From Lates calcarifer (Eukaryota > Chordata > Actinopteri > Centropomidae): a stretch of 64,000 bases of DNA. Under the pieces are notes generated by a model, which searched no databases, had not been told where the DNA came from, and saw nothing but the letters and a program-made list of their open reading frames with translations. The translations under genes and the position numbers were made by a program. Of the stretch, positions 61,531 to 64,000 are shown one piece after another. Position 1 is the stretch's first letter. Each line of letters opens with the position of its first letter. The DNA lies in the NCBI RefSeq assembly GCF_001640805.2, contig NC_066852.1:186001-250000 (forward strand), given 5' to 3'.

Positions 61531-63086
61531 TTTAAAATCTCAACAGCTTTAATTGTTAATATTATGTAAACAACAGTGGAAAAAATACTCTGATCGTTAA
61601 CTTCAGGGTAGAAGAAAAGTAATCCAGTCAAAATGAAACTTGACTGTATTTGAGAGCTGTGTTCACTTTGTAATTTACTATTTTAGATAAAACAAAACAT
61701 GTGATCACTTTAGTGCATTATTACAAAATAAACTACCAATATGACGAGATAATAAAAATCTAAACTGAACCTTAAAATGCTCCTTCAACAAATCAATTAA
61801 AGTAAACGAAGCAATACCATAGTGTAGACATAGTAGTGTAGAAAGTCCTGTATCAAAAATAAAAGTACTCAAAATGCAGATTGACCCCTTTTAGAATGAT
61901 AAATATTATATTATTGGATTATAATCATTGATTTAATTGTGTAAATCACTTTAATGTAACACACAGAAAAGTTTAATTATTTGTACTTGAGTTACTTGAA
62001 GTTTTTCCGACATGTGTTACTTTATGCCTCTACTCATTTTCTGAGAAGAATATTTGACTTTTTACTCCACATCTGTCACATGTATTTAGTTCCTAGTTAC
62101 TTTGCAGATTTATATTTTAAACCCTTTAACAGACTTAAACCATGTATGTCTTCTCAGACAGCGACCGACCATCTGGGATCCCAGGGGACTGACCCGTCCA
62201 ATGGCCAATGGTCCAATTTTCTCAGGTAGAGAGGGGGTTAGCTTTAGTTAGTCTAGGGCAGGCATATAGGAACGCAGCTTCAGCTTTTGCTCCGCTGCAC
62301 GCCGCAGCCTCAACACGCTGTCCCAATTCTGCTGTTGGCTCCACGCCACTGTAGCCCTCTACGCTTGCCCACGTGTCCCGTCTTCTGCGGCCGTATCGCT
62401 TTTTAGATAAATTGTTCATTTATTTTTGTTGTTTTATTAGTTGAAATTAACTTTCTAAACAGAGCTGTTGTTTTAACCTTTCAGATCTTAGCAGTGATTC
62501 TGATGCATGAACATTGGTCCCATCAGTATGACGAGTTACTTTGGGTTTGACTTGTTGAACTGTCTAATCAGAATATAAACCTTTGTGTATTTTCCATACA
62601 TCTGTTTTCCTGTTTATGTTTTAACATAAAGAGTATCCAGTACTGAAACAAGCAGAAGAATATCATCATCTCATTGTTTTATCAGACATTTAAAAAGCGG
62701 TTTCTTTCTTGGCCTTCAATGACTACAACTCCCATATGTCTTGGTGATAGATGCTTTGTCAAAACCTTGTGGGAGCTGTAGTTATTGAAGGTTAACATAA
62801 TTGTCATTGTCATGGAAACACAGATGAAAGAAAGCATCTATGAGAGAATCTAGAATTTTGCAACAGGATGAAAGTGGTTTGACAGTTCTTCCTGCATTGT
62901 AGTGCTCCATTTCACACGTACAGATTAAATAAAGAAGAATCAAAATATAAAGAAATAAAGAAATGTACACCTTCAAACATTATATGTGATAATACAGAAC
63001 CAAAAAAAGAAAGAAATAAGAAATAAAGAGGATTTCATGCTAAGTTTGTTTTGTTTTTAAACTCCTATATCAATTTATAATCTAAA
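61531..63086. other. Intergenic DNA downstream of the duplication
   Basis: AT-rich, with no exon recognised. A more CpG-containing block at about 62260-62400 reads like an old repeat. A 24-bp stretch shared with the end of unit A (CAACAAATCAATTAAA, 46678 and 61787) suggests the true duplication end is near 61800, with ~260 bp inserted or lost in one copy. Confidence 0.45.
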
Positions 63087-63779
63087 ATGGCGGCGAAGAA
63101 GGAGCAGCCGGAAATGCTTAGGAGGAAATTCGATGGTTATACCCAACGGACCAATCACAGTCGTTGCGTTTGCGTCACAGCGACAAGTGGCTACATTTCA
63201 AGGGAACCGAGAGTTCCACTGCGGCGGACAGACGATCAGGAGCACCGGGACATTTCCCGACGGCCCGCAGCATGGCCGCTACCCACCACTGCCCAAGATA
63301 CCGTGCTGCAAGATACTGGAGGTGGAGTGAACCATCTTGTCGTTACTGCCGTTCTCTGATTTTGTCAACAAACCGGAATCAGAAGCTGAATCCGCTGACA
63401 TGTGATCCAGGTAAGAAGAGGATTAAACCAGTGAAGTGTTTGTAGTTTAGAGTCATTTATCACCTGACCAATAGCTGCTGTGGCGACGTTAAACAGCGGC
63501 CGTTTAGGTGAGTGAATTTAAACTAGCAGGCTAAAATGAATGTTAGCTAGTTTGCTAGCTAGCTACTACGCTAACATCCCATTCATCCAGTGTCAGACTG
63601 AAACACTTTAAATTCAGTCTGTGTGAGGGACTGAAACACATGTATAAAATGAAGTAATCATTAGTATTAATTGCAAGATGAACATCAGCTGACTGTGTTT
63701 ACTTTACTGGCAGAGACAAAGCTGAAAAGACGGGAAGAGACGGGGAGAATGAAGATGAAGATGATGAGAGGAAGAGCAG
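63087..63779 (+). other. Start of an unrecognised plus-strand transcription unit: promoter and first exons
   Basis: CpG density rises sharply at about 63087-63410. AAAATGGCGGCG at 63083-63094 has a good initiation context and opens a 90-codon frame beginning MAAKKEQPEMLRRKFDGY, which I do not recognise. A consensus donor (GATCCAG/GTAAGA) lies at 63411. An acceptor precedes 63714-63779, a 66-bp exon rich in Lys/Glu/Asp codons in more than one frame and ending at a GT donor at 63780. The frame joining the two exons cannot be decided. It may be the 5' end of the next gene. Confidence 0.35.
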
Positions 63780-64000
63780 GTACTGGATCAGATTTCACGT
63801 CTCTTTTCACCTACAAACAGTCTGAGAAGCTGCTTGTTGGTCAGACACTAAAGTTTAAATAATTTTCCTCTTAGAAGAAAACAGTTTTCTAACTGTCCTG
63901 TACGGTCACATCAGGTAGAGTTAGCACAGACCACAGAATTAGCGGCGTGGTGTTTTTGTGTGATGAGGACAGTCTCTCTGGGAGACAGAAATATAAACTG

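Noticed and set aside
2800..63000. CRISPR arrays, operons, ribosome binding sites, attachment sites
   Set aside because: The window is vertebrate nuclear DNA. The simple and tandem repeats seen are microsatellites and lack spacer-repeat structure.

Overview
The window is vertebrate nuclear DNA, almost certainly from a ray-finned (teleost) fish. It has small GT-AG exons in long AT-rich introns, microsatellites and Tc1-like and LINE remnants. It also carries a fish-type NLR (FISNA-NACHT-LRR-B30.2) and an intronless TRIM-B30.2 gene. Exon models were built by hand from splice sites, reading-frame phase and remembered homologues; no search was run.

Left part (1-15.2 kb): the 5' half of an ncf1 (p47phox) gene on the minus strand leaves the window at base 1. 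It is followed by repeat-rich DNA, then a complete NLRC3-like NLR gene on the minus strand (6304-13135, ten coding exons, 1,179 residues). A 1.2 kb inverted-repeat element sits in its penultimate region. An intact tRNA-Asp(GTC) lies at 15177-15248, with two decayed tRNA-Asp copies and a truncated tRNA-Val nearby.

Middle (15.2-29.3 kb): uimc1 (RAP80), plus strand, about 1,069 residues. It has tandem UIMs, an Abraxas-interacting region, two zinc-finger-like motifs and the conserved RAP80 C-terminus. One large exon carries repeated S-P-x-F motifs like those that bind BRCA1 BRCT domains. An antisense, single-exon TRIM gene lies inside the intron after that exon, next to the promoter remnant of a lost TRIM duplicate.

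Right part (30.8-61.5 kb): two tandem copies of a ~15 kb unit, each with a single-domain hexokinase gene. Copy A (35871-46651, 503 residues) is intact and most resembles the N-terminal half of HK3; human HK3 is also next to UIMC1. It ends in an acidic tail where a two-domain hexokinase would continue into its second half. Copy B (51891-61470) keeps all splice sites but has lost its original start, has a one-base insertion in exon 9 and has a deletion in its last exon. Oddly, its exons differ from copy A mostly by amino-acid-changing substitutions while neighbouring introns are almost identical. Beyond it lies mostly featureless DNA and a CpG-containing start of an unrecognised plus-strand transcription unit (about 63.09 kb onward).

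The genes do not form a pathway. ncf1, the NLR and the TRIM are innate-immunity genes; uimc1 is DNA repair; the hexokinases are metabolic.
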